Assembly: GCF_018119395.1 (NCBI RefSeq)
Contig: NZ_JAGPWD010000026.1
Span: forward strand, 1-64,000
Direction: 5' to 3'
Origin: Massilia sp. ZL223
GTDB taxonomy: Bacteria > Pseudomonadota > Gammaproteobacteria > Burkholderiales > Burkholderiaceae_D
DNA: 64,000 bases
Shown here: positions 46,135-54,316 of the stretch, in pieces
Layout of the letters: each line of letters starts with the position of its first letter
How positions within the stretch are numbered: position 1 is the stretch's first letter
Position numbers and translations under genes: made by a program
The notes under the pieces: generated by a model
Told to the model about the DNA's origin: nothing
What the model saw: only the letters and a program-made list of their open reading frames with translations
Database searches by the model: none

Positions 46135-47198
46135 TCCTGGTTGTCCATGTGCTGGGCCGGCGCGCCGGGCGGCGCGGCGACGATTTTCTTCAGGATCGAC
46201 AGCACCGAGACGATCGATTTCTCGAGGCGCATCATGCGCTCGTCGAGCAGTTCCACGCTGGCGCCGCCGGTGCGGCGTTCGCCCAGGCGCAGTTCCTCGC
46301 CGGCGCCGAGCAGGTCGGCGCCGTTGGCGCCGGCATGGGCGGCGCGCGCCCCATTTGCGGCGCCCGGGATCTCGGTCTCGGGCAGCTGGTATTCCTCGGA
46401 GATGTCGCGCACCACTTCGTTGATGTGGCTTTCCGCGAAGGCGTGCAGCTCTTCCAGGTAGCCCATCAGCAGGACGCGGTCCATCAGGGTATTGGTCTTG
46501 CGCGGGATGCCGCCGCTGTAGCCGAAGATCGCCGCATGGGCGCCGTCGTCGAAGGACGGGTCGCCCTGCCAGCCGACCGTGGCCAGGCGGTGCTCGACGT
46601 AGGCGCGGGTTTCCTGCGCATCCATCGGGCCCAGGTGGTAGCTGGCGATCACGCGCTGGCGCAGCTGCTGCATGCCGGGGCTGTGCAGGGTGGCGCGGAA
46701 TTCCGGCTGGCCGAGCAGGAAGGTCTGCAGCAGCGAGCGGTCGTCGGTCTGGAAGTTGGACAGCATGCGCAGCTCTTCGACGGTGCGCGCGTTCAGGTTC
46801 TGGGCTTCGTCGATCACCAGCAGGGCGCGCTTGCCCTGGCGGTCGACCGTGCGCAGGAACTGTTCCAGGCGGTTGAGCAGCTCGGCCTTGCTGGCCCCTT
46901 CGTAAGGCAGGCCGAAGCTCGACACCACCATGCGCAGCGTGTCTTCCGGATCGAGGCTGGTGTTGACGATATGCGCCGCGACGATCTGGTCGGTCGGGAT
47001 CTTGTTGAGCAGGTTGCGCACCAGGGTGGTCTTGCCGGCGCCGACCTCGCCCGTGATGACGATGAAGCCTTCGCCCTGCGACAGGCCGTACTCGAGGTAG
47101 GCCATGGCGCGCTTGTGGCCCTTGGAGCCGAAGAAGAAGTGGGGGTCGGGGCGCAGCTGGAAGGGCTTGGCCGACAATCCGTAGTAGGTTTCGTACAT
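46131..47198 (-). CDS. Secretion ATPase, PEP-CTERM locus subfamily (ExeA-like)
   Basis: A 355-residue AAA ATPase starting MYETYYGLSAKPFQLRPDPHFFF. Walker A is GEVGAGKTT at residues 50-58 and Walker B LLVIDEAQNL at about 135-144. The last ~80 residues are Ala-rich and poorly conserved. Related ExeA/GspA proteins drive assembly of secretion machinery at peptidoglycan; here the neighbours suggest polysaccharide export or outer-membrane assembly. Family TIGR03015 as I recall it. Confidence 0.92.
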   Translation of the reverse strand: MYETYYGLSAKPFQLRPDPHFFFGSKGHKRAMAYLEYGLSQGEGFIVITGEVGAGKTTLVRNLLNKIPTDQIVAAHIVNTSLDPEDTLRMVVSSFGLPYEGASKAELLNRLEQFLRTVDRQGKRALLVIDEAQNLNARTVEELRMLSNFQTDDRSLLQTFLLGQPEFRATLHSPGMQQLRQRVIASYHLGPMDAQETRAYVEHRLATVGWQGDPSFDDGAHAAIFGYSGGIPRKTNTLMDRVLLMGYLEELHAFAESHINEVVRDISEEYQLPETEIPGAANGARAAHAGANGADLLGAGEELRLGERRTGGASVELLDERMMRLEKSIVSVLSILKKIVAAPPGAPAQHMDNQE

Positions 47199-47212
47199 CG
47201 TTGTTCTTCCGG

Positions 47213-48790
47213 TTAAAGCTTCATCGACAGGCTTGCCGAAATGGCGTTTTCCGAGTAGGTCCCGCTATTGCCGACCCCGACGTCGCCGCTGCGGCGCCGC
47301 ATTTCCACCGTGCCCAGCATGCGCTCCCCATAGCGGCGGGTCAGGCCCACCCGCAAGGTGCGCTGGTGGTTCACCAGGCCGGTCGTCAGCGACTGGCTGC
47401 GCTGCACGTTCCAGCCGCCGATCACGCTGGAACGGCTGTTCAGCTGGCGGGTGAAGGTCGCATCCAGGCCACGCTGGCGCACGTTGGTATTCAGGTTGCT
47501 CAGCTGGCTGCCCAGCAGGTCGCTGTCGCTCTGCGCATCCGTCAGGGCGATGCGCTCGTTCGCATACAGGCTCAGCACCGCGCTGCTGCGCCCGAGCCGG
47601 TAGGCGCTGGTGGCCTGCAGCGACTTCTGGCGCATGTAGCGGTTGCTCAGGAAATTCACGCTGTCGGCCAGGCTGGGCGGCAGGCCGGTGGCCTGCATGT
47701 AGGCCGCGACCACGCGCTGGCGTTCGACCGGATCGGGGAAGGAGGCCGAGAACAGGCGGTCGAGCAGTGCGGCGGTGTCGATCGCGGTGGGCAGCAGGAA
47801 TTGCTGGCGCGAGGTCGTCACCGCGTCGCTGTAGCTGACGCTCCACACCGTCTGGCGGCTGCGGTGGCTCGCCAGCAGCGAACCGGTCTGGCCATAGTAG
47901 TGGCGGCCGAGCGAGGCTTCGAGGCTGGTGCGGGCGCCCGGCTTCCAGGCGAAGCCGGCCGACCAGTTGCGGCCCTCGTCCTTGTTGTCACTGCCGAGGC
48001 CGCCGAAATCGTAGCGGTCGTAGCCGGCGGTGGCGGTCAGCGCCAGGCGCGGCGAAATGCGGTAGCTCAGGTTGCCGCGCAGGGACTCGGTCGTGGATTC
48101 CCCGTAGCGCGCGGAATCCAGGTCCTGGCGGTAATAGTTCAGTCCCCAGCCGACGGTGTCGAAGTTGCTGCCACTGGCCAGGCTCGCGCTGACGGCATCG
48201 CTGTCCGACTTGTAGAAGCCGTTCCGCACGGCGTCGCCCAGCACGCTGCCGCCGGCCGAGTCGACCGCGTCGCGCGTATAGCGCAGCTGGGCGCTGGCGG
48301 TATTGCCGAAGCGGTGCACCAGGTAGGGGCTCACGCTCCAGGTCTCGATCTCGGTACGGTTGCCGAGCGAGTACAAATCGGTGCTCAACTGCGGGCCGAA
48401 GGCGGAGGTGCTGCGCTGGCCGCGCGAAGTGGAGGCGTCGATGTACAGCAAATCCTCGGACAGGATGCCGCGCAGGGCGCCGCTGTACTGGCGCTGGTTG
48501 TCGGTGGTGCGGTTGCCGACGTCGTGCAGGAAGGCGAACTGGTGCCACTCGGCGCTGGCCGACACGTTCAGGCGCGGCGAGGTGCCGATCACGGTCACTC
48601 CGGGGGCCAGCTGGGCCACCAGTTCACTGCGCTTGCGCTCGTCGGCCTGGAGATTGATGTTGTCCGTGTAGGTGACGCTCGTCGTCAAGGTCGGGACGAC
48701 ACGCCAGCCGGCTTGCGCCGGCAGCGCCAGCAGCATGGCTGCGGCCAGCGGCGCCAGGCGCGGCAGCCGCTTAGCCGTAGTGATAGTCAT
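47213..48790 (-). CDS. PEP-CTERM-associated outer-membrane beta-barrel protein
   Basis: A 525-residue protein with a signal peptide (residues 1-27, ending ALPAQA). The mature part is made of alternating hydrophobic/polar strands with aromatic ends (WRVVPTLTTSVTYTDNINL..., SLSMKL at the C-terminus), as in outer-membrane barrels of family TIGR03016. It may be the outer-membrane channel or an assembly partner for the polymer. It overlaps the tyrosine kinase gene by 20 bases, so the two are coupled. Confidence 0.9.
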   Translation of the reverse strand: MTITTAKRLPRLAPLAAAMLLALPAQAGWRVVPTLTTSVTYTDNINLQADERKRSELVAQLAPGVTVIGTSPRLNVSASAEWHQFAFLHDVGNRTTDNQRQYSGALRGILSEDLLYIDASTSRGQRSTSAFGPQLSTDLYSLGNRTEIETWSVSPYLVHRFGNTASAQLRYTRDAVDSAGGSVLGDAVRNGFYKSDSDAVSASLASGSNFDTVGWGLNYYRQDLDSARYGESTTESLRGNLSYRISPRLALTATAGYDRYDFGGLGSDNKDEGRNWSAGFAWKPGARTSLEASLGRHYYGQTGSLLASHRSRQTVWSVSYSDAVTTSRQQFLLPTAIDTAALLDRLFSASFPDPVERQRVVAAYMQATGLPPSLADSVNFLSNRYMRQKSLQATSAYRLGRSSAVLSLYANERIALTDAQSDSDLLGSQLSNLNTNVRQRGLDATFTRQLNSRSSVIGGWNVQRSQSLTTGLVNHQRTLRVGLTRRYGERMLGTVEMRRRSGDVGVGNSGTYSENAISASLSMKL

Positions 48791-49703
48791 ACGTCTCTTC
48801 GATGCCCGGGATGTCCCTGGTCTTGTTATAGATGAGGTTAACGTTGTTCATGCCTTCCAGCTGGTGCAGCGCTTCCTTGACCGCGTGCTGGGTCGTGGTC
48901 TGGGCTTCCACCACGACCACGATCTGGCCCATGTGGCTGGCCAGCACGCGCGATTCGCTGGTCAGCAGCAGCGGCGGCGAATCGAAGATGATGACGCGGT
49001 CCGGATAGCGGTTGGCCAGTTCGTTCAGCATCGCGCTCATGGTCGAGCTGGCCAGCAGTTCGGTGGCGCGCGAGGTGCTGGTGCCGGCCGGCAGGATGGA
49101 CAGGGTGTCGACATTGGTGCGCAGCATGACGTCCGACAGGTCGAGCTTGTCGTCGAGCAGGATGTCCATCAGGCCGCGCTGGGCCGGCAGGCCGAGCGTG
49201 CGCAGCACCGAAGGACGCGCCACGTCGGCGTCGACCAGCAGCACGGTGTGGTCGAGTTCCATGGCGATGCTCATCGCCAGGTTGATCGCGCAATAGGTCT
49301 TGCCTTCGCCCGGCAGCGAGCTGGTCACCATGATCAGGTTGGCCGGCTTGTCCTTGGGACCGCGCTCGGCAAAGGCGCGCTGCAGCAGCGGGCGCTTGAT
49401 GATGCGGAATTCCTCCAGCAGGGCGGTGCGTCCGCCGGCGGCGGTGACCATGCCCGTGTCGCGCATGCGCGCCAGGTCCAGGTCGACCTTGCGGGTACCG
49501 GCGCGGGAGCGCGCCGGCGCCTCGGCGGCGGGCGCGGCCGCAGGCGCGCTGTCCGGCAGGGGGACGGCGGCCGGCGCGGCCGCGACGGCGGCGCCATGCT
49601 CCGGCGCGTAGCCGGCGGCATCGGCCGCCGGGGAGAAGGTAACGGGGGCGGCGCTCTGGCGCTGCTTGTCGATGCGGCTGGCCGCTTTTTCAATGATGCT
49701 CAC
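48771..49703 (-). CDS. Exopolysaccharide tyrosine autokinase (PEP-CTERM type)
   Basis: A 310-residue bacterial tyrosine kinase (CpsD/Wzc C-half type). Walker A is SSLPGEGKTYCAINLA, Walker A' VLLVDADVARPSV and Walker B VIIFDSPPLLL. The C-terminus ETYDYHYG carries three tyrosines, a short version of the autophosphorylated cluster. It pairs with the separate chain-length protein encoded upstream to control polymer length. Family TIGR03018. The first ~80 residues are Ala/Pro-rich and disordered. Confidence 0.93.
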   Translation of the reverse strand: MSIIEKAASRIDKQRQSAAPVTFSPAADAAGYAPEHGAAVAAAPAAVPLPDSAPAAAPAAEAPARSRAGTRKVDLDLARMRDTGMVTAAGGRTALLEEFRIIKRPLLQRAFAERGPKDKPANLIMVTSSLPGEGKTYCAINLAMSIAMELDHTVLLVDADVARPSVLRTLGLPAQRGLMDILLDDKLDLSDVMLRTNVDTLSILPAGTSTSRATELLASSTMSAMLNELANRYPDRVIIFDSPPLLLTSESRVLASHMGQIVVVVEAQTTTQHAVKEALHQLEGMNNVNLIYNKTRDIPGIEETYDYHYG

Positions 49704-49724
49704 ATTCGCTCCTTGGCAACGGCC

Positions 49725-51260
49725 TTACATGTTGGGACGGACGAGGATGGCGGCGACGCCGGCCCCATAGGCGCTGAACAGCACCAGCACCGAGACGCCC
49801 AGCGCCACCAGGCGGCGCTTGCGGCGGACGGTCTGCTCGGCGGTCCAGTTCATGCTGATCGAACCGAGGATCGGCACGCCGGTCACCTCGCGCAGCGCCG
49901 CATGGCTGAGGAAGGTCGGGCGCAGCTGGCTCATCAGGAATGCACCGGCCAGGCCGGCGGCCAGCGCAGCGACGAACACGGCCGAGAACAGGCGCAGGCG
50001 GTTGGGGCCGGACGGCACCGGCGGCGCGGTCGGCGGCTCGATCACGCGGAAGGTCAGCATGTCGGTGGCCGAGGACAGGTCGCCCGAGAGCTTGGCCGAT
50101 TCGCGGCGCTCGACCAGCTTCTGGTAGTTTTCGCGGTTGACTTCGTAGTCGCGGTTGAGCTGGGCCAGCTGGGCCTCGACTTCCGGCGCCTGGGCGCTCT
50201 GGTTGCGCAGCTGCGCCACGCGGGCGCTGTATTCGGCCACCCGCGCCTGCAGCGAGGCCACGCGCGCATCGGCTTCCGACAGCGCGACGGTGAGCTGCTG
50301 CAGCATCGGGCTGTAGCTGGCGCCCGGATCGGCGCTCGGCTTGCGGTTCTTCGCCTGCTCTTCCTTGCGCGCCTGCAGCTGCTCGAGCAGGCGGCGGTTG
50401 GCGACGATGTCCGGGTGCTGCTCGGTGAACTGGGTGCGCAGGGAATCCAGGGTCTTGGTGACGGTGGCGATGCGCTCTTCCAGCGCCGGGTCCACATAAG
50501 GCAGGCTGGGGCTGGCCCCGCCCTTGGCGCCGCTGCCGCCCGAAATCTGGCGGCGGATCGCATTGCGTCCCTGCTCGGCTTCGGCCAGCTCCAGGCGAGC
50601 CTGGCTCAGGGCTTCGTTGGCGGCGATCATGCGCGAGCCGAAGTCCGCGCCTTCGCGCGGCAGCATGCCGACGTTCTTGATCTTGAACTCCTTGAGCGTG
50701 TTTTCGGCCGTGGCCAGCTTCTCTTCGTAGCTCTTGATCTGGTCGTCGATGAACTGGACCGCCTTCTCGGAGTCCTGCTTCTTCCCGCCGAAGCTGCCCT
50801 CGACGAAGATGGTGAGGAAGGCCTGGACCACGTCCTTGCCTTCCTTGGCGCTGGGCGCCGTGTAGGTGATGGTATAGATGTCGTCGCGCTCGGTGCCCGC
50901 GATCTTGATGCGCGAAATCATGTCGTCGACCATCTTTTCCTGCTCCTTGCTGTCGCGCGCCTTGACGTCGAGGTCGACCATGCGCATGACGCGCTCGACG
51001 TTCGGACGGCTGATCAGGGTGCGGCGCATGAACAGCACCTGCTGGTCCAGGTTCGGCACCGTGGTCATGTTCGACAGCAGGGGTTTGAGGATGCTCTGGG
51101 TGTCCACGTAGACACGGGACGACACTTCGTACTGGTTCGGCAGCTTGAACACCACGGCCCATCCGGCCAGGGCGACGACCCAGGTGATAACGACGGCATG
51201 CCAGCGGTATTTGCCGATGGCTTTCAGAAATGTAAGGATCAGGGCTGTAATCTCGGCCAT
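49725..51260 (-). CDS. Chain-length determinant protein, PEP-CTERM subfamily (Wzz/Wzc N-half)
   Basis: A 511-residue polysaccharide co-polymerase. One transmembrane segment at about 20-38 (WHAVVITWVVALAGWAVVF), a Wzz domain (YEVSSRVYVDTQSIL), a long coiled-coil middle, and C-terminal membrane segments before GxxP-type PILGSISM. It sets chain length together with the autokinase. It is the first gene of the long minus-strand operon, behind a 5' hairpin and an AT-rich region with repeated 15-mers. Family TIGR03007 as I recall it. Confidence 0.93.
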   Translation of the reverse strand: MAEITALILTFLKAIGKYRWHAVVITWVVALAGWAVVFKLPNQYEVSSRVYVDTQSILKPLLSNMTTVPNLDQQVLFMRRTLISRPNVERVMRMVDLDVKARDSKEQEKMVDDMISRIKIAGTERDDIYTITYTAPSAKEGKDVVQAFLTIFVEGSFGGKKQDSEKAVQFIDDQIKSYEEKLATAENTLKEFKIKNVGMLPREGADFGSRMIAANEALSQARLELAEAEQGRNAIRRQISGGSGAKGGASPSLPYVDPALEERIATVTKTLDSLRTQFTEQHPDIVANRRLLEQLQARKEEQAKNRKPSADPGASYSPMLQQLTVALSEADARVASLQARVAEYSARVAQLRNQSAQAPEVEAQLAQLNRDYEVNRENYQKLVERRESAKLSGDLSSATDMLTFRVIEPPTAPPVPSGPNRLRLFSAVFVAALAAGLAGAFLMSQLRPTFLSHAALREVTGVPILGSISMNWTAEQTVRRKRRLVALGVSVLVLFSAYGAGVAAILVRPNM

Positions 51261-51665
51261 CTTGTCAGTCTCGCCAGTAAGAGCCCGGTGACGGGCTCAA
51301 CTAATTAAAGATCTTGCATGATCGCTTGTACACTAAGCAATTGCAATTACGTATTTAGAAATTGCGGCTTTCCAGCTTCAGAGTGCAAACTGTTTGCAAC
51401 AGAACTTCTGCAGTGCAACAAAATTTCAAGGACTTGCCCGTTTTCACCTCGAAATCTTGTTGCATTATCGCAAACATTCGGGCCGAAGAGTGATTGTATT
51501 TTTCTACACCCTTTGGCAGTGTTGCTTCAAGCTTAAGCAGGCAAGTCAGTAGCAATAGAATAATTCTGTTGCTGTACGTTAAACATGCTTATTGTAATGT
51601 TTAATGTTGGAAAGGGCCTACACGATTGGAAGTCTTTGGCAACAGGTTTACCGGAGAAATATGAT
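51261..51665. other. AT-rich divergent intergenic region
   Basis: Separates the 13-kb minus-strand exopolysaccharide operon from the protease/export genes. No ORF with normal codon use. It holds a perfect hairpin at 51281-51298 (7-bp stem, in the leader of the chain-length gene) and three related 15-mers at 51394-51465. A TGGCAG...TTGC match at 51514 has the wrong spacing for sigma-54. Confidence 0.6.
51394..51465. promoter_or_regulatory. Three related 15-bp elements, operator candidates
   Basis: TTGCAACAGAACTTC at 51394-51408, GTGCAACAAAATTTC at 51413-51427 (both plus) and ATGCAACAAGATTTC on the minus strand at 51451-51465 fit one consensus, NTGCAACARRAYTTC. The first two are 19 bp apart and the third is inverted. 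They lie between the divergent chain-length and protease genes, 130-270 bases from either start. Confidence 0.45.
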
Positions 51666-52430
51666 ATGCGAATGACAACAAGGCGCGCCACCTGCCTTTT
51701 GCTGGGCGGCCTGCTGGCCTGGCCAGCCCTGGCGGCCGGCCTGCCGGACACCGCTGCGGCAGTAAAAAGATCCGTGGTCGGCGTCGGGACTTACCAGAAG
51801 ACGCGCAGCCCGGCGACCGTGTTCGTCGGCACCGGCTTTGTCGTGGGCGACGGCCTGAGCGTGATCACCAACGCGCACGTTGTCCCCGATGTCTTGAATG
51901 GCACCCGCGTGGAGGAGCTGGGCGTGGTGGTGGGCAAGGGCGAGCAGATCGCGTTCCGTCCAGCGACCCTGGTCGGCCTGGACCGGGAGCACGACCTGGC
52001 CCACCTGCGCCTGAGCGGCGCGCCGCTTCCGGCCGTGACGCTGGGGGACGACGCACAGGCGGTGGAGGGCCAGGAACTGGCCTTCACTGGTTTCCCTTTG
52101 GGAATGAATCTCGGCCTGTTCGCCGCGACGCACCGGGCGCTGCTGGCGGCCATCACGCCGGTGGTGCGTCCTTCGCTGAACTCGCGGGGCCTGGATGCGC
52201 GCGCCATCGCCCAGCTGCAGCGTTCTTCCTTCCAAGTGTTCCAGCTTGACGCGACCGCCTACCCGGGCAACAGCGGCAGTCCACTCTACGATCCGGCCAG
52301 CGGCGCCGTGCTGGGCGTGATCAATGCCGTGTTTGTCAAAGGCTTGAAAGAAAGCGCGATCAGCGCGCCCAGCGGCATCACCTACGCCATCCCGGTACGC
52401 CATGTCCACGCGCTCTTGCAACGAAAGTAA
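51666..52430 (+). CDS. Secreted trypsin-like serine protease (HtrA-like, no PDZ)
   Basis: A 254-residue protein. The ATG at 51666 has GGAGAAAT before it and gives a good signal peptide (MRMTTRRATCLLLGGLLAWPALAAG). The catalytic triad is visible: His in VITNAHVV, Asp in DREHDLAHL and Ser in YPGNSGSPL. There is no PDZ domain, unlike DegP. It acts in the periplasm or outside. It lies just before the export lipoprotein gene and divergent from the long operon, so it may process an envelope component of the system; that is inference. Confidence 0.88.
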   Translation: MRMTTRRATCLLLGGLLAWPALAAGLPDTAAAVKRSVVGVGTYQKTRSPATVFVGTGFVVGDGLSVITNAHVVPDVLNGTRVEELGVVVGKGEQIAFRPATLVGLDREHDLAHLRLSGAPLPAVTLGDDAQAVEGQELAFTGFPLGMNLGLFAATHRALLAAITPVVRPSLNSRGLDARAIAQLQRSSFQVFQLDATAYPGNSGSPLYDPASGAVLGVINAVFVKGLKESAISAPSGITYAIPVRHVHALLQRK

Positions 52431-52574
52431 GCACGAGTATTTCAACTGTGCATGCATTTCCACAGGCCGCTGTTATACAATACCTACGCTTGTTAATTGA
52501 TGTATAACATTTTTCAATCGCTAGACGATGTCGCGCAGGCAAGCCGCCGCGCGGCCGCGCGAAGGGGACTCGAC

Positions 52575-53201
52575 GTGAGCAAACTGATGCATTTGACGAA
52601 ATATCTCGTGGCCGCGGGCGCCGCCGGCTTCCTGCTGCTGTTGGGGGGCTGCGCCACCCCCGCCGCGCCAAGCCAGGCCGCGCTGGCGCCGGTCAATCCC
52701 GATTACCTCATCGGTGCGGGCGACAGTGTAAACATCATCGTCTGGCGTAATCCGGAAGTGTCGATGTCGGTCCCGGTACGCCCGGACGGCAAGATCACCA
52801 CGCCGCTGGTCGAGGATCTCCAGGCCGCGGGCAAGACCTCGACCCAGCTGGCGCGCGACATCGAGCAGGCGCTGGCGAAATTCATCCAGCAGCCGGTGGT
52901 GACGGTGATCGTCACGAATTTCGTCGGCAACTACAGCGAGCAGATCCGCGTCATCGGCCAGGCGGCCCGTCCGCAAGCGTTGCCGTTCCGCCGCGATATG
53001 TCCTTGATGGATGTCCTGATCGCGGTCGGCGGCGTTACCGAATTTGCTGCCGGCAATAAGGCAACGATCGTGCGCACCGTCGACGGCAAACAGGAAAAGC
53101 TGCCGGTACGTCTCGACGCCCTGTTGAAGGACGGCGATATTTCGGCCAACGTGATGATGCGTCCCGGCGACGTTCTTGTCATTCCGGAAAGCTTCTTCTA
53201 A
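52575..53201 (+). CDS. Outer-membrane polysaccharide export lipoprotein (Wza-like), XrtA type
   Basis: A 208-residue protein. GTG at 52575 has AAGGGGA upstream; it gives a lipoprotein signal (LVAAGAAGFLLLLGGC-ATPAAP). The body has the Poly_export domain (DYLIGAGDSVNIIVWRNPEVSMSVPVRPDGKITTPLVEDLQAAG) and a SLBB-like C-terminal half (IRVIGQAARPQALPF). It should form the outer-membrane export channel. The family is short relative to E. coli Wza (TIGR03027). The longer frame from 52497 has no ribosome site. Confidence 0.92.
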   Translation: MSKLMHLTKYLVAAGAAGFLLLLGGCATPAAPSQAALAPVNPDYLIGAGDSVNIIVWRNPEVSMSVPVRPDGKITTPLVEDLQAAGKTSTQLARDIEQALAKFIQQPVVTVIVTNFVGNYSEQIRVIGQAARPQALPFRRDMSLMDVLIAVGGVTEFAAGNKATIVRTVDGKQEKLPVRLDALLKDGDISANVMMRPGDVLVIPESFF

Positions 53202-53209
53202 TTCGTGCC

Positions 53210-53239
53210 TGTCGAACATTTTTACAACAGACAGGCCAG
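53210..53239 (+). promoter_or_regulatory. Upstream enhancer element, copy A
   Basis: TGTCG-N3-ATTTTTACAA-N7-GCCAG, ending 72 bases before the -24/-12 promoter at 53312. The same 30-base element is at 58797-58826 (21 of 30 positions equal) at the same distance from the other sigma-54 promoter. In this copy it lies within an inverted repeat GCCTGTC...GACAGGC. Likely binding site of an NtrC-type activator such as PrsR. Confidence 0.6.
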
Positions 53240-53311
53240 ATGGATGGCGACTTGCCGCGCATAAGCGATTAGTATTTGATAACGCAGGTTTTTTTCGGAC
53301 GGGTCTATCGA

Positions 53312-53327
53312 AGGCATGGAAATTGCT
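53312..53327 (+). promoter_or_regulatory. Sigma-54 promoter of the GYWKNH/PqqD/HprK cassette
   Basis: AGGCAT-N5-TTGCT fits the -24/-12 consensus TGGCAC-N5-TTGCW with the required GG-N10-GC spacing. Transcription would start near 53338, about 50 bases before the ATG at 53390. Confidence 0.68.
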
Positions 53328-53389
53328 TGTAGAAAATGACTTGCCATTAAGAAATTACGGCATACATTTTTCCCTTAAGGATCTAGTTC

Positions 53390-54046
53390 ATGGACAAAGA
53401 TATCGGTTCCACGTCTGACGACAAGCGCACCCCGGGCACGCTCGGCGCACGCGGCGCGGCGCGCCGCCGGTTCGCCCGGGCAGGGGTGGGCGCGACCGGT
53501 ATCGTCCTGACCTTGAGCAGCAAGGGCGCCATGGCCAATGCCTGTTCCTCGCCCTCCGGGTTCGTCTCGGCCTCGCTCAAGGGCAGCAGCGGCCCCGCCT
53601 TTTCCTGCGCCTCGAACGGTTCGCACGGGTACTGGAAGAACCACCAGGAGGAGTGGGGGATCACCGGCGTGAAACCCACCGACCTGTTCGGCGCCCATTT
53701 CGATACCGGCATCGGTTACGCGCACCTGAAGCAGATTCCCCTGATCGGCGTGCTCGACCCGAACGCCTACTTCGATGCACTCGCGCAGAAGGAAGGCAAG
53801 AAGAAGGGCGAAGTGCCGCCAGGTTTCGATCCGAACAATGTCGCGATGCAGACCATCGCCGCCTACCTGAATGCGCGCCAGGCCATGGCGACCGGGGCGC
53901 AGGGCGCGGTGCTGACACCCCAGGCAGTGAAGAAGATCTGGTCCGATTTCGTTTTCGATGGCAGCTACCTGCCCAGCCCCGGCGCCGAACGCTGGGGCGG
54001 CGCGCAGATCGCGTCCTACTTCGAAGGCACCTTCCTGCGCAAGTAG
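53390..54046 (+). CDS. Secreted protein with Tat-like signal and GYWKNH motif
   Basis: A 218-residue protein with AAGGAT before its ATG. Residues 24-50 (ARRRFARAGVGATGIVLTLSSKGAMA-N) look like a Tat signal: twin Arg, Phe, hydrophobic core, A-x-A cleavage site. The mature part opens with two Cys (positions 52 and 73) and SHGYWKNHQEEW at 78-89; similar GYWKNHP motifs occur in varied secreted and surface-bound bacterial proteins. No known enzyme domain seen. It is the first gene of the cassette with the PqqD-like, HprK-like and nucleotidyltransferase genes and has a sigma-54 promoter, so it may be the cassette's substrate. This is inference. Confidence 0.78.
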   Translation: MDKDIGSTSDDKRTPGTLGARGAARRRFARAGVGATGIVLTLSSKGAMANACSSPSGFVSASLKGSSGPAFSCASNGSHGYWKNHQEEWGITGVKPTDLFGAHFDTGIGYAHLKQIPLIGVLDPNAYFDALAQKEGKKKGEVPPGFDPNNVAMQTIAAYLNARQAMATGAQGAVLTPQAVKKIWSDFVFDGSYLPSPGAERWGGAQIASYFEGTFLRK

Positions 54047-54067
54047 CCGGGAGAGCGGCGCTTGTCG

Positions 54068-54316
54068 ATGTGGCGTGTCAGGTCCGGCCAGGAACTCTTG
54101 CATCGTTGCTGGGGCCATGAGTGCGTGCTGTATAACAATCTCTCTGGCAGCACCCACCTGCTCGATCCGGCCACGATCGATCTGCTGGCTTGCCTGGCCG
54201 AACAGGCCATGTCGCCGGCGGCGCTGGTGGACGAGGGCTATGCCGAGGCCGGCGATATCGGCGCCTTGCTGCGGGACCTGGAATTGCTTCACCTGATCGA
54301 ACCCCTTCCATGCTGA
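54068..54316 (+). CDS. PqqD-like peptide chaperone, HPr-rel-A system
   Basis: An 82-residue protein starting MWRVRSGQELLHRCWGHECVLYNNLSGSTHLLDPATIDLLACLAEQ; a TTG two codons earlier (54062) is better placed to the GGGAGAG ribosome site and may be used. The sequence matches the PqqD-type fold that presents peptide substrates to modifying enzymes (family TIGR04353 as I recall it). It ends with a 7-base overlap with the kinase gene. Its partner peptide is unknown. Confidence 0.8.
   Translation: MWRVRSGQELLHRCWGHECVLYNNLSGSTHLLDPATIDLLACLAEQAMSPAALVDEGYAEAGDIGALLRDLELLHLIEPLPC

Noticed and set aside
48672..51308. An 878-codon open frame on the plus strand
   Set aside because: It is antisense to the kinase, chain-length and barrel genes, all recognised families; its composition (His/Arg/Gln/Gly-rich) is that of a high-GC shadow frame. 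The same applies to long antisense frames at 3814-5229, 12954-14408, 23198-25726, 25596-27818 and 39380-41353.
51394..51465. CRISPR-like repeats
   Set aside because: Only three degenerate 15-mers, one inverted, with unequal spacing and no cas genes.
51514..51525. TGGCAGTGTTGC as a sigma-54 promoter before the protease
   Set aside because: Spacing between GG and GC is 7, not 10.
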